A stretch of 64,000 nucleotides of DNA from Macrotis lagotis. Taxonomy: Eukaryota > Chordata > Mammalia > Peramelemorphia > Peramelidae. The stretch is taken from assembly GCF_037893015.1 (NCBI RefSeq), contig NC_133658.1, positions 287,313,719 through 287,377,718 of the forward strand. Reading direction: 5' to 3'. Positions 10,780 to 24,200 of the stretch are shown one piece after another; positions within the stretch are counted from its first letter, which is position 1; each line of letters opens with the position of its first letter. The notes under the pieces are model-generated. The model was given only the letters and a program-made list of their open reading frames with translations. It made no database searches and had not been told where the DNA came from. A program made the position numbers and the translations under genes.

Positions 10780-13072
10780 TTACTTAGCTCATACCATTAC
10801 TTATGATTACCATCTTCATGATCTTGAAAACTCTGACCATAATCTCCTATTCTTGCATCTCTCTGGATGCTTCATTCCTCAGAACATCTCCCCACACATG
10901 TTCTTGCCCTCAGTATCTTAAACTGAGCGTGCTCAGTCAATTGCCCCTGCTCTGACTTCACATTCTTGACCCTAGAGTCAGTTCAGTTATGTGCTCTCTT
11001 CTACCTTTGTGGCCCTTCCTCATTCCCCACCCACTTTTTGCTACTCCTTGCTTATTGTTAAATCCTCTGGAGTAAGTCATGAAATCCTGCCAGATGAATT
11101 TACTTCAGATTTTTGCTTTCTGATTTTAACTGGATTCTCACTGCTGTATGGTAATCTTTTTATATTTTCTCAGTTGACTATAACTCTCCCTGCAGAAGTT
11201 GTTCTAAACCCATTCTTTTTTCAAGTCCTCTAAATCAATCCCTACAATTCCCTTCTGTAGAGGAAAGATTATTTTCTCCTATTATTTTTTCTGGAAGTTT
11301 GGCCCCACCTATAACACCTCTTCTTTCTATCTCATCTACAATCTTTTATTTTATATATTGGCTTCTTATATGAGGTAATATATACAAAGAACTTTGCAAA
11401 CCCATGCTAGCTATTATGATTATTATCTCTTGCTGGATACAAATATGCTCAGATCTCTCCCATTCATAAACAAACTAACTCCCAGTTCACTCAATTAGCC
11501 CTCTCAAGCCATCATCTTCTGGTCCTTCTCAGTTTTACAGCCAAGCTCCTTGAAAAAAATTATCTGTACTAGTTGCCTCAACTTCCCCACCACCCACTCT
11601 CTTTTCTACCCTTTACATTCTGCTGAAGCTGCTCTCTCCAAGCTTACCAATGATCTCTTATTTGATAAATTCAATGGCCTCAACCCTCTTTGAACTCTTT
11701 GTAGCTTTTGACACTGATACCATCTGTTTTCCTAGATAAAGTCTCTTTTCCTTGCATCTACTGTTTCGTTTCTCCAGGCCCTCTCTCCAATCCCTTTGAA
11801 GCTTTTGCTGGATCATCTACCGTCTCTTACCCCCTAATTCTTGGTGTCCCCCAGGGCTCTGTTAAGGTCCTCCTTCTTTTTTAATCAGTCTTTCCTTTGG
11901 TGATGTCACCCTTTCCATCAGTGATCATCCCAGTATCAATGACTCCCAAATCTATATATGTCTTTTCTGAACTCCAGTCCCACATCTCCAGCTGCCTGCT
12001 GTCATCTCTGCCTGGATGTCCTATTGTCAGTATCTTAAACTGAGCATGTGCAAAACAGAACTGAAAGTCTTCTCACCCAAATCTGTTTCTCTTCAGAGTG
12101 CCACCATCCTTTCAAATTCCCAGTTATTTGTTCTAGACTCTTTTGTTTCTCCTCCTATTCTGTGTACAATTCATTAACATTTTTTTAAAGCTAGCACATA
12201 TAGCATAATTAGCAACTAATTGTAGATCTCATTTCTACCACTACAACATCTCTTACATCTGTCCTCCCTCTGCTCATTTCAGGCTATAATCTTCTTTTAG
12301 CTGGACTATTGTAAAAATCCTTTCCTTAGTCTTCTTGTTTTCTGTATTTCTTCTATCTATATTACACACCAGCTGCCAAAATAGTCTTTCACAGACATAG
12401 GTCTACCCAGGTCAGAAATCTGTCATGCTTACTATTACTAATATAAACTTTGTAGCTGTAATTCAAAGGGGAAAGAAACAAATCTTTTAGGAGATTATTC
12501 TGGGCTAGGCAGTATGCTAAGCACTTCCTAAATATTATCTCATTTGATCCTCATGACAACCTTCAGAGGTAGATGCTATTCTTATCTTCTTTTTGCAGTT
12601 TAAGAAGCTGAAGCAAAAGGAAGTGACCTGTCTGGAATCACCCAATTAATAAATGTGAAACCACATTTCAATTCAGGACTTCATGAATCCAGGCCCTGAT
12701 TTTTATCTACCACACCCCCAACCTACACCTCTGTTCTTTTCTGTATTCTGGATCCAAGCAACATTTTCAGATATTTCATACTATTCTCCTTTATACTTTT
12801 TAAACATCTAGCCAAAATGACCTATTAGAATGTCCCTTGAAACTATTTATTTGATTTTCTTTCATCCAAGCCTGGAATATACTTTCTTCATTCTGTTATT
12901 AGAATAGTTTCCTTCAAGGCTCAACTTTTTTGAAACCTTTCCTGCTTTCATTTCCCTTTTCCAAATTCCCTTATATTTATTTATCTGTATATATTAGAGG
13001 TTCACTCCTCTCCAAATGCAAACTCCTGAAGGACAGGTTCCTCTCATGGCTTAATATATGTTTGTTGAATTG
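10780..13072 (+). repeat. L2-type LINE remains, interrupted
   Basis: Long stretch of degenerate L2 (CR1-clade) coding and 3' sequence in + orientation: 'ctccaagcttaccaatgatc', 'ggtgtcccccagggctctgt', 'aaactgagcatgtgcaaaac', 'caaggctcaacttttttgaa', and the 3' tail 'tatgtttgttgaattgaatg'. A reverse MIR sits inside at about 12480-12700. No intact frame survives. Confidence 0.75.
12480..12710 (-). repeat. MIR inside the L2 remains
   Basis: 'gctaagcacttcctaaatat', 'catttgatcctcatgacaac' and 'gtttaagaagctgaagc' are reverse-strand MIR landmarks. Confidence 0.75.
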
Positions 13073-13275
13073 AATGACTAAGTATGAAAACTGTTTTGTC
13101 AGTCTTAGAACCACTTATAAATGTTATCTAGGAATCATTATAAATTGCCCTGTATTTGGCTCTTTTTTATGTGTAGGATTCTCATCATATATATATATAG
13201 TGAAAATAATAATTCTCTATCCCCTCCTCCCAGTATCTGCTTTGAGGTCAGATATGCAGACCTTGTTTTCTAAAT

Positions 13276-13278
<3 letters not shown>

Positions 13279-13315
<37 letters not shown>
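13279..13315 (+). repeat. (GT)n microsatellite
   Basis: About 18 uninterrupted GT units. Confidence 0.97.
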
Positions 13316-13317
<2 letters not shown>

Positions 13318-13327
13318 CATGAGCCTG

Positions 13328-13552
13328 TTGTTATTATTCAGTTTTTCAGTCATGTCCAATCTATCATGACTCTATTTGGGGCTTTCTTAGCAAACATGCT
13401 GAAGTGATTTGTCATTTCCTTCTTCACTGAATCCATTTTATCACATAATCAGAGGTTAAATGACTTATCCAGGGTCATATAGCTAAGGAGTATATGAGGT
13501 TGGATTTGAACTCAGGTCTTTCTGCCTGTAAACCCTAAGCCATTTCATGAAC
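13328..13552 (-). repeat. CORE-SINE, marsupial Mar-1-like
   Basis: Reverse copy with 'gttattattcagtttttcag', 'gactctatttggggctttct', 'aagtgatttgtcatttcctt' and 'ggatttgaactcaggtcttt'. The LINE-like tail is on the left and the tRNA-like head on the right. Confidence 0.75.
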
Positions 13553-13976
13553 CCAAGCAAGTGTTCTTAAAAGGCCAGGCTGATTCCATAATGGTGACCA
13601 AAAAATTGATCATCTTGGACATGGAAGACTCTCCCTTTAGGGTTAGTCATCTGGTGGCTTCTTCAGTATGAGGTGAATGCCATAGTTCCCTGTGGTGGTC
13701 CTGAGTGAGTTTTGGGTCTTAGGACCTGGCTTCCTGATGATTAGCTGTTGTGCCCAACTAGCAGGTATTGCCTGCTTTCTCAGCCCTGCCTGAGAGCTTT
13801 GTTTTCATCTTGGTGAAGTGAAAGTGGTATAAGCATCATGAAGCAGATGTCACTGCCTACTGGCCTTTGATGTTGGGAACTGTTCAGGGTGAGAAGGGAG
13901 CTGCCCCCACCTTCTTCCTCAGGAGTTAAGTCAATTCAAGAGACTTTAACCTCTTCCTGGATACAAGTATCATATT

Positions 13977-14090
13977 AGGCAAATATAACTGCCCTAAGCA
14001 CCCCTTCACTCAAATCCATTCCATGAACTTGTCAGTCATAACCTCCCTGATGTCATAGGCTTCATCAAGGACAAATACCATCAGCCCTAG
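13977..14090 (+). repeat. Solo marsupial SINE tail
   Basis: Matches the tail of the SINE at 2843-3140: 'gccctaagcaccccttcac', 'tcataacctccctgatgtca', 'caaggacaaatacc'. Confidence 0.65.
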
Positions 14091-14624
14091 CAATATAAAT
14101 ACGAAAAGCAAAGACAGTCATTGACCTTAAGGGGAGCTGAGCTTAAATTTCTAATGAGCACATCCACAAGGGAGTATTGACCAGAGAGAGATACTTTGGT
14201 CCAGAAAAAATTAAAAATAATTCCTGCTCTCAAGGTGCTTATATTCTCCTGGGGGGATGCAATATCTTCGTAAATAATATGTTTATCTATGTTCATAGAT
14301 AAATAAAGCATTGGGTATTTTGAGGAGAAAGGTCCCCACAGGAGTTCTTTACCTGGGGTCTATTATCTTATTTTATTTTTTAAATGTGAAACTAGATTTC
14401 AATACAGTTGTTTCCTGTGTAATTCTATTTATATTGTGCATTTAAAACATTAACCAGAGGAGGGGTCCACCAGCCTGACAAAGGAGTCCAGGACCCAAAA
14501 GTTAAATAAAACCTCTAGACTAAAGGCATTAGGGAAAGTTTCCTAGAGGAGATACTACTGAGCTAAACTGAAGGAAGAGAAGAAATCTAAGAAATGGAAA
14601 CATAAGACCATAAAAATAAAGTAG

Positions 14625-14775
14625 AAAGAGACTTTGGAAGTCCTTGAGTCCAGCCCCCTGATTTTACAGAAGAGGAAATTGAGGCAAGGCAGGTTGTATG
14701 ACTCACCCAGGTCATACTTCTAGGAAGCACATGAGGCAGAGTTGGAACTCCAGGACTCTTATTTACTGTAGCCTA
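14625..14775 (-). repeat. MIR-type SINE
   Basis: 'agtccagccccctgatttta', 'gaggaaattgaggcaaggca' and 'cacatgaggcagagttggaa' are reverse MIR landmarks. Confidence 0.7.
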
Positions 14776-14954
14776 CCTGCATTAAGAGATTATGACTAGA
14801 GATAATATATCACTTGTGTCCATGTACTGGGGCTGAGAGAAAGGTCACATCCAAATCACAGAACAGCTGTTGATCTGTTTGCCAGCCATACCAGAGACCA
14901 TGCCTTGGCAATGATAACACTTTCATTTTCATCTCAGATTTTCATCCTACCTCA

Positions 14955-15360
14955 TTCTCCACCCCTAGCCTTCTCTCAGTGACTTCCTCTTTGGGCCTCC
15001 ACTCTTTTAAGCAGGCAAGACCTGCAGCTATGCCTCCCTGCTCTCTGGCTACCTTCCCTATGACCTTGACCCCAGTGAACCTACCCTGTCCAACACCTCT
15101 CATTTTTCTTCTCCTTTCTCCACCTCATGTACACTCACTCATATATGTCTGTCAGATACCTCACCCCCTCTTCAGTTCTAGAACTATCATAAAATCAACT
15201 TTTCCATTCTTTTTGGAAGATCTCGATGACCCTTATGACCCTACTCATCATCTCTGTCACTACTGCTCATAAAGTGTGGTCATTAGAAATTTAAGCTCAG
15301 CTTCTTGAGGTCAATGACTGTCTTTGCTTTAGTATTTATATTCCCAGGACTTATATAATT
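14955..15360 (+). repeat. L2-type LINE 3' fragment
   Basis: 'tgggcctccactcttttaag', 'aatttaagctcagcttcttg' and 'gaggtcaatgactgtctttg' resemble the 3' end of L2, strongly eroded. Confidence 0.55.
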
Positions 15361-15696
15361 TAGCATCTTGTTTTTTGTCCTTGAAGTAGACCATAACATC
15401 AGAGAAGTGATGCTGACAAGCATATGAATTGGATTTTAGTGAAAGCCCCTAATAAGCAAATTAGCAAGTTTTTTTCCATTCATTCATTCATTTAGCTGGA
15501 ACATAATAAACTTGGAAAGTTAGGAACTTGGAGATAGAGGTGGCAGAATATTGGTATGTAATAAAACATACATTTTTCAGATATAGCATGTTGATTTTGT
15601 TCTGTTTGCCTATACTTGTGAGGAGATAAGGTTTCTATTTTGGAGTAGGTTCACAAATTAGTCACTTTGATAGGAAGAAAGAATAGCAAAAGAAAG

Positions 15697-15862
15697 GAGG
15701 GGCAACTAAGTGGTGATAGAGCACCAGCTAGGTGATGAGAGAGTACCAGTCCTGGAATCAGGAGAACCTGAGTTCAAATTTAACCTTAGAAACTTGATAC
15801 TTAATAACTATATTACCTTGGGCAAGTCAACTAACCCCATTGCTGCACAAAAAGAAAAGAAA
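15697..15862 (+). repeat. SINE with duplicated 5' head
   Basis: The A-box side occurs twice in tandem ('ctaagtggtgatagagcacc' then 'gctaggtgatgagagagtac') before a single normal body ('gtcctggaatcaggagaacc' onward). Confidence 0.75.
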
Positions 15863-16605
15863 TAGAGCAATTTTTTTCATTACACATGAAGTATATACAT
15901 ATACATGTTTAGAGGGGAACACATCAACAAGGATAGCTTTGTTACTACTGTAATGAATTTAACATAACCTTTAAAACTGTAGATAATTGTTCAGTTTCAT
16001 ATACAATCTTTTTTCCTTGTCTTTGGATATTATTTATTTTTAAAAGCTCATTTAAATATATAAATGTGTATATTTGTATACGTGTGTGTGTATGTGTGTG
16101 TGGAGAGAGTGAAAGAAGTTTGAGTCAGATTATTGAGGACTTTGAAAGGCAGACTGAAGAGTATGTGTTTGAACCTAGAGCTAATAAGGAATCACTGATG
16201 GTTATAACACAGGAGTGACATGGCCAGATGTGGGCCTTAGATTAATTTGGCACCTATACAAAAGATGTAAATGTATACAATGTTTTATAAAAGAGAGAAC
16301 CAGAGGAAGCCTCCAGTATGTTGGAAAGGAGCTCTATGAAGAACTAGAGGTTTGTAAAAGGATTGCAGTCTGTACCAATAGAGAGAGAAGTTCTCTTCAG
16401 TGAGATCAAGGTGTCAATTAAACATACAAGAATTTATTAATTACCCCCTATATTCAGGGCCTGTGCTAGATGCATAGGATACAAAAATGAAAATCCCTGA
16501 CCTCCCCGGGGATACATTCTACAGGAATGGATTAAGTTCTATTCAAAGTGATTTAATAATCTTGACAAGAAATTTATGGGAGGGAGTATGAGATGAGGCA
16601 TGGCA

Positions 16606-17060
<455 letters not shown>

Positions 17061-17660
17061 TCCATGGCATTCTTGAGAATAAAAACTGAGATGAATATAA
17101 GCATAGTTGCAGAGCTGGAATCTTTGGGATTTGGCAGCTATTTAAATATGGAAGGACAGGGAGAGAGGGAAAGGAAAACTGAGGCAGATTATTCAATTAT
17201 TCAGTAGAAATAAGGAAGTTTGAAAGACAGACACTTGTAGGAAAAACTTAGTTTTAATCATGTTGAGATGACATATCCATTTGGAGAGTTAAGATTGGAG
17301 TTCAGGACATAGGTTACATATAGATAGGTTACATAGAGAATCATCTGCATAGTTTGGGATGATAACTGTCCACATCTGTTTCCCCAGCCACCTACTCCTA
17401 GTTATACCTTTCCTAGCATCATCTTTTATTTTAATCTCTCTGGGGGATTGGCTAAGGGTATTTCCTAAGAGAAAATAACAAATGGCCTGAATTTGTCTTG
17501 TCTGACTCAGGACTTAGGCCTTTTGAAGTCCCACATGTACTTGTTCTTAAACCTCCTGCATGACCTTAGCCTACATGTGGCAGCCTTGGGAAAAGGTGAT
17601 AGGTCCTGATGTTGATACTATTCATATATTTGTACAGTTCAAAGAGCACTTTTAATTTTG
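17061..17660. other. Spacer, nothing recognised
   Basis: No exon or clear repeat seen between the RPS25 retrocopy and the MIR cluster. Confidence 0.45.
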
Positions 17661-17669
17661 CTGATGTCC

Positions 17670-17995
17670 TTTCATAGAAGAAACATAGCACAATGAATGG
17701 GATTCTTAATTTGGATTCAGGAAGAGCAGGGTTCAAATTCTGCCAGTTTTTTAACTTTTCCATGTCTCAGATTCCTCATGTGTAAAATGGAGGGAGAGGG
17801 TATTAGACTCCATGGCTTCCAAGATTCCTTCCTCAATCCAGGTTCCTGAAACAACAGTGGAAGGAATACAGAAAAGGGAGTATTAACCCCATTTTACAAT
17901 TGAGGAAACTGAAGCAATGGGCTTTTAAAGCATCTTATTCAGATCACATAACCAGTCAATTGGCAGAACTGGGGCTAGAACCCACATTTTTGACT
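17670..17995. repeat. Two MIR-type SINEs in opposite orientation
   Basis: A forward MIR at about 17670-17830 ('cacaatgaatgggattctta', 'ctcatgtgtaaaatggaggg') is followed by a reverse one at about 17880-17995 ('ccccattttacaattgagga', 'aactggggctagaaccc'). Confidence 0.65.
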
Positions 17996-18007
17996 GTATA
18001 AAACTCT

Positions 18008-18112
18008 CTATATAAAGCAAAGGCCTTCTCTAGAGGGCAGCCAAAGTATGCCCGGAAACATGGACCATGTAATCTTTTGGGGACTCCTCTTCTGAGGATC
18101 AACAGTAGGATG
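18008..18112 (+). promoter_or_regulatory. Candidate intronic TATA box and ATG of RALGDS
   Basis: TATAAA lies at 18011-18016. An ATG at 18110-18112 with A at -3 is in frame with the exon at 18125 and would add MFSLQ before [10 protein letters not shown] by reading through the acceptor. Human RALGDS has a short isoform starting MMVDCQ before the same SSTQ (from memory), so an alternative start here is plausible. There is no direct evidence of transcription. Confidence 0.25.
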
Positions 18113-18124
18113 TTCTCATTGCAG

Positions 18125-18235
18125 AGCTCCACACAGGAGATTGGAGAAGAGCTGGCAGATGACATCATCTACAGTATCTCTCTGCGTAAAGTACAACTCC
18201 ATCACACTGCCAACAAGGGACAGCGATGGCTGGGG
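18125..18235 (+). CDS. RALGDS: RALGDS coding exon a
   Basis: 37 codons, [13 protein letters not shown] to KGQRWLG, phase 0 at both ends. This is the first exon shared by the human isoforms; the acceptor is tctcattgcag and the donor gtaagt. Confidence 0.95.
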
Positions 18236-21200
18236 GTAAGTGAAGGACCCCAGGTGTTGGGAAGTAGAGTGTGAATTTAAAACTAAAAGTTACTTTAGGG
18301 ATTATCTGTAAGACTCTTTCCTTCATTTACAGAAAGGGAAATTGAGGCCCAGAGATATTAAGTGACTACTCAAGGTCACAGATAATAAGAGGCAAAGCCA
18401 GGATTCAAACCCCTGTCTTTGACATGGCCCCATTCTTCAACCATGCCAGGAGCACATGTTGTCTTTTCACTTCCATTTGGACTGACTCTTCTTGTGACTC
18501 TTCTCTCCCCCGCCCCCCCCCAACTCTCAACTTAGTTTGTATGCCCCTCAATGAGTTTTCTTCCTCTTGATTTATTTATTTTTGGAAATGATGTCTTTGA
18601 GGTTGGGGGCTTATATCTCTGGGAATATCAGTGAGGGCAGAGAAATGACATTTGTCTTCTCTCCACACCCCAAGTTTGAGAATGAGTCTGCTCTGAATTT
18701 GTATGAGACCTGCAAAGTCCGTACCATCAAGGCAGGGACGCTGGAGAAACTGGTGGAATACTTGGTATCAGCCTTCAGAGGCAACGACTCCACCTATGTC
18801 ACTATCTTCCTGTGTACCTACCGTGCCTTTGCTACCACCAGACAGGTTCTGGACCTCCTGCTCAACAGGTGAGTGAGCCTGACCCCAGAGGTTGGTCCCC
18901 CCACCAATGTCCTACTACCCACCCTAGAGCCATCTCCATTAACCACTGTCCCCACACCCCTCAGTCCTGGTCCTACCTGTCTTCTGTCTCCAATTCCCCA
19001 AATGTATTTTTTCTCCTCACCTCAGTCATGTAGAAACTGTGTCTGTCCTTTGTCCTAGACTAAGTAGAGACTTTCAGGAATCATAGACAGGGGAAGAAGG
19101 GAGACTCTTGAGAGCTCTAGAAAAAGTGTGTGAATAATTATAAAGGAAGCCTGGTGGCTAGGAAAGGGTGGACTCAGGATGTAGAATGAGATCCATTTTT
19201 AGACACAGATGGGAGAATTTACTTTGCGTCATTGTTCCAAGAATATTCTTTGTTGTGATGATCAGTTGGAAGTTGGGATGGGCATAACAAGAGAAACTAT
19301 ATGCTTCTTCATTTGAAAAGTAATAAAATTAAAGTACTATTTTAGACATGAAATGGCATGCTTCTTCAGAGCCTGGAATCTAATGCACTGTCCTTGATCA
19401 TCCAACCAGGTATGGCCGACTCCACCCTCAAACCAATGGGGACCGTGGGCAGCAGGCCACAGATGACCGGCTGGAACTAAAAAAGTAAGTTTTTTGGGTT
19501 GAGAGGAAGTAACATTCCCTTGCCTGGAGGATGACTGTTTGCAGTGTGTAAGGTCCTGGGGTCATTTGTAAGATGGGGTTGGAGTTTTGACCCATCCTAG
19601 AGACCTTCTAATATCTCTTAGGAAGATAAGGATCAAAGGGATAATGATACAGGGCCATTAGCTGAGATGTCAACCAAAAAGTCACCCAAGAAAAATTCAC
19701 CTAACCAACTTTCCTGTCTCTATTTTTGTCTCCTTTGAGGAGTAAGAGAGGAGAGGGTTTCCAATGAGGGGGAGGAGGAAAAAGTTAAACATGGCTCTAA
19801 GTCAGATATCTTCAGAACCTAGTTTTATAGAATTCACAAACAATTGGATCTCAGAGGTTCTACAAGGTCCATAATGGGAGGAGAAGAATTATCAATCATC
19901 AATCAAGTTATCAATTGTGGGAAGTACCATGAAGAATATGGAAGAGGGAGGAGAGGAAACAATCCCTGACTTCAAAGAGCTTACAGTTTAATTGTGCTAG
20001 GTTGTATGATACTGAACTATATTTGTTGTCAGAGTTTAGGGAGAGGAAATTGTAGAATGTTAGATGTCAAAAGAATCTTTATAAATCAAATAACCAAACT
20101 CCATCCTTTTGTAGCAGAGTAAACAGGTCATGGAGGCTCCTGTCTCTTAGTCTGATACTCTTTCCATCACACTACTGAAGCCCTTGCCCCCTGAATCCCT
20201 CTTTCCTTAGCACCATTTCCTCCATTCTGGGAGCCTGGTTGGACCAATACTCTGAGGATTTTCGTCAACCCCCAGACTTTACCTGCCTCAAACAGCTTGT
20301 CTCCTATGTTCAACACAACATCCCTGGTTCAGACCTTGAACGCCGAGCCCACCTCCTCCTCGCTCAGTTCCAGAGACAGGAGCCCAGTGAGGCAGAGACA
20401 GAAGGTGAGAGAGGGTCTTTCTTAGGGAAAAGGGACCTGGAATGTCATTCAGTGGTCAGCCCCAACAGGATTGGCAGAGATTCTAGTTTGCACATTAAAT
20501 CATGACCTGGGCTATCCTGGAAGATTATCTGGTAGAAATGGATCTTGTGCAGAAGATTTAGAAAAGAAAGGTGGCCCTGATTTTCTGGGTCTCTTTTGTT
20601 CCACTTTCTTGTAGCCCCAGAAACTGTTTGCTCCTTCCATCTGACAGAAGAAAATGGACTGGGAGAAGGAAAAGCTGACTTCCTGGTCTTCTCACCAGAG
20701 ATGGTTGCAGAACAGTTCACGTTAATGGATGCGGTTAGTCACTAGCTTATGTTGGCAGTACCAGGGTGTCCTTTCCTTCTAGTCTTCCCAAAACTGTCTA
20801 AATTCCTTTAGAGACATTGCCTAAGGACTTTTTTAAGCTCATGATGAGGGAAAGCCTTCTGATCACCTAGTATTAGGCACATTCCAGTGTAGAGGACAGT
20901 GCTTTAGGGTTTCCCCTCCATCTTGTTGACCTCACTGAGGTCTCAGGATTGGATACTTGGATAAAGACCCACAAGAAGTAGAAGACATTCCCTATCCTCA
21001 AAGAGACAAACACAGCCATGGAGATGATTTGAGGACACTTAGAATATAAAATGAATCATGTGCCAGCTTTCATATTTGGAAGTGATGTTTCTATTTCTAC
21101 CTTGGAGTTTTCCTTCAAAATGAGATGGAAATTTCCCCAGGAATAGAAATAGGGTGTGTAGAAATAACTGATATTTCTTAAACACTAGATTTGGCATAAT

Positions 21201-24200
21201 GGATAGAGAATTGATTTTGGGTTCAGGAAAACCTTGGTTTGTACCAGACAAGTCAATCTCCTTTTTTCTACCTAGTAGTGTTTTGGAGCTAGACTATGAA
21301 TCTGAGTCTCCTGGATCTAAGCCCAAGGATTCTCTTCATCATACTTAAACCATCTGTGCAATATATTAATTGCCCCAGCCCTCTTTGTAACCAAGGGCCA
21401 GTGTTTGCTATAACTATTGGTATAACTAACAATCCAATCAGGACTCCTTGTTACAAAAAAAGAGATTAAAACCTTTAATTTATTAGTACTGTGTTCTTAT
21501 CATTGAACAGCCTTGACAGAAACCAAAGGCATACCCTCTCTTGCAGATGAGATCCTTGATGCTTTAGGACCTGGGGATGATGAGGTTTTGGTAGGATTAA
21601 TGGGACAAGTTCAGTGTTAACTATGTCTTTCCAGGAACTGTTTAAGAAGGTGGTCCCCTATCACTGCCTGGGATGCATCTGGTCCCAGAGAGACAAAAAA
21701 GGCAATGAACACTTGGCACCCACCATTCGAGCCACCGTCTCCCAGTTCAACTGTGTCACCAACTGCGTCATCGCCACATGCTTAGGGGACCGAAGTCTGA
21801 AACCGCAGCAGCGGGCCAAGGTGGTGGAGCGGTGGATTGAGGTGGCCCGGGTAAGAAGGAGCCTGTCTCCAATGGGGATCTTGAGGAGGGGAGGGCACTG
21901 CATGGTAGAGACTGCAGCTTTGAAGATTAACCTCCCAGGCCCATCTACTATTCCTATTCCATTGAGATTTCCCCCTTTCTCTATCCAAGAATTCTAGCCT
22001 CTAAGAATCTAGACTCTTAAAGGTGTATAATGTTTAGCTTCCCTCCCAACCCATACAACAGCAGTCTGGAAACAAAGTCATTCAGTTTCTGCTTGTAACT
22101 TCTAGTAATAGGAAGCTCACTACCTCCAATGGCAACTCAGTTCATTTTTGAGTTGCCACCATTGTCAGGAAGTCCTTGTTCATAATGAACCAAAATCTGC
22201 TTTTTTATACTTTCCAACCATGAGTCCTAGTTCTGAATTTCATGGGTTAATCTCTGGAACCTCAGAAGAGGAACCCACACAGGGAATCTCTCTTTGGAAG
22301 ATAGAAAGCATTTTTATTTCCAGTAAGATTGTCTAGTCTCTTGGGAGAAAACCCTGAAAGGGGATTGAAGGGAGAAAAAAAAATGGGCCCAGGAGGCCTG
22401 ATTTCCTCCATCCCATGGTCCCTCACTTTTGCAACTTCTTCTGTCCATCAGGAATGCCGAATACTTAAAAACTTCTCCTCCCTGCGAGCTATCCTCTCTG
22501 CCCTTCAGTGCAATGCTGTCCACCGCCTGAGGAAGACCTGGGATGAGGTGGCGAGGTAGGCCACCCTTCTGCCATGATGGTTTTTGCAAAGGTCCTATTT
22601 GGCAGATGCCTCTTCTAAGAATATGACTCTGATAGGCTGGAAATAGAAATCCATTCCTTTGGGTGGGAATGATCTTCTCTAGTCCCTCTCCAATTTTTTT
22701 TTCCCTACTTCACATTACAGGGAAAGTTTCCGAATCTTCCATGAGCTGTCAGAGATCTTCTCTGATGAGAACAACCACTCACTAAGCCGGGAGCTCCTCA
22801 TTAAGGTAAAGGATGGGTCAGCAAGGGAGGGAAGGGAGACATTTTGGTGCCAGTCCTGGAGGAGCCAACCAGGCAGGAATGCCCAAGAGAGCAGGTCCTT
22901 GAGCAGGGCAAGTCCAGGAGTCCCAGCCCCTGCCCCATCTTTTTCTACCCCTGATAGGATACAAACTATACAAAAATCCACAAAAGCAATTTTTCCCATA
23001 GTTTGATGTATCAGTGACTGAGTGGGGAGGTTTGGAGAAAGTCTTTTAGGATCAGATTTCACCAAGATCTGGCTAGGAAAATTTTACATTAAAATAAAAG
23101 AATAGTAATTAACAGCATTTATTTATCATTGCGAAGTTAATAAATAATTATCTCATTTCATTCTCACAACAACCCTGGGAGATAGATGATGTTATCGGCC
23201 CCATTTCAGAGATGAGGAAACTGAGGCAGACTGAAGTTAATGGACTTGCCCACATGGCCTAGAGGATAGAGTGCTGGGCTTAGAGTCAGAAAGACTCAAG
23301 TTCATGGGGCTCAAATATGGCTTCACTTCCTGACTGGACAAGTCCCTTAACCCTGGTGCCTCAGTTTCCTCATCTGAAAATGCTGAGCTACAGGACATGG
23401 CAAACCAGTATCTTTGCCAAGAAAACTCCCAAGCTTTCACAAAGAATTGGAAATAACTGAAAAATGATTTGAAAAAATCCAGCTAGTGAATGTCTAAGGC
23501 CAGTCTTTTTTTAGTTTTGTTTTTTTTTGCAAGACCATGGGGTTAAGTGACTTGCCCAAGGCCACACAGCTAGGTAATTATGAAGTCTCTGAAGCCTGAT
23601 TTGAACTCGGGTACTCCTGACTCCAGGGCCGGTGCTCTATCCACTGCACCACCTAGCCGTCCCTTAAGGCCAGCCTTGAACTCAAGTCTTCCCAACTACA
23701 GGCTGAGTAGTCTTAAATGTTTCACCACCTAGCTGCTTTAAGAGAAGGGGAAGCTGCTTCAAGGAAGAAGAAGGCAGACCCTGCCATCGGAGGTCTTGAG
23801 TTCAAATCCTTTCTCTTGCCATTTACCTTATCTGTAAAATGAGGGTTAGGTTAGATGGCCTCTGAAATCTCTTTCAACTCTAGATCAGACTCCTGAAAGG
23901 AAATGAAGGGAGAAGAGTTTGGCAGAGAAGCTATGGCAAATCACTTACATTTTCTGCACTTTCTCTATTTGTAAAATGAGAGGGTTGAGCTAGATGGTCT
24001 TTAAAGTTTCATGAGCTCTGACATTATATGCTTCTATTAATTATCTGATCTCTCTTCTTTGACTGTTGCCAGGAGGGGACCTCAAAGTTTGCCACACTAG
24101 AAATCAACCCCAAGAGAGCCCAAAAGAGGCAGCAGCAGCAGCGGGAAATGGTAAGTGGTTAGAATACAGCTGAATTAACATCACCAGAACACCAGTATCA

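Noticed and set aside
10991-11233. 80-residue open frame
   Set aside because: Falls in degenerate L2 LINE sequence, without resemblance to a host protein.
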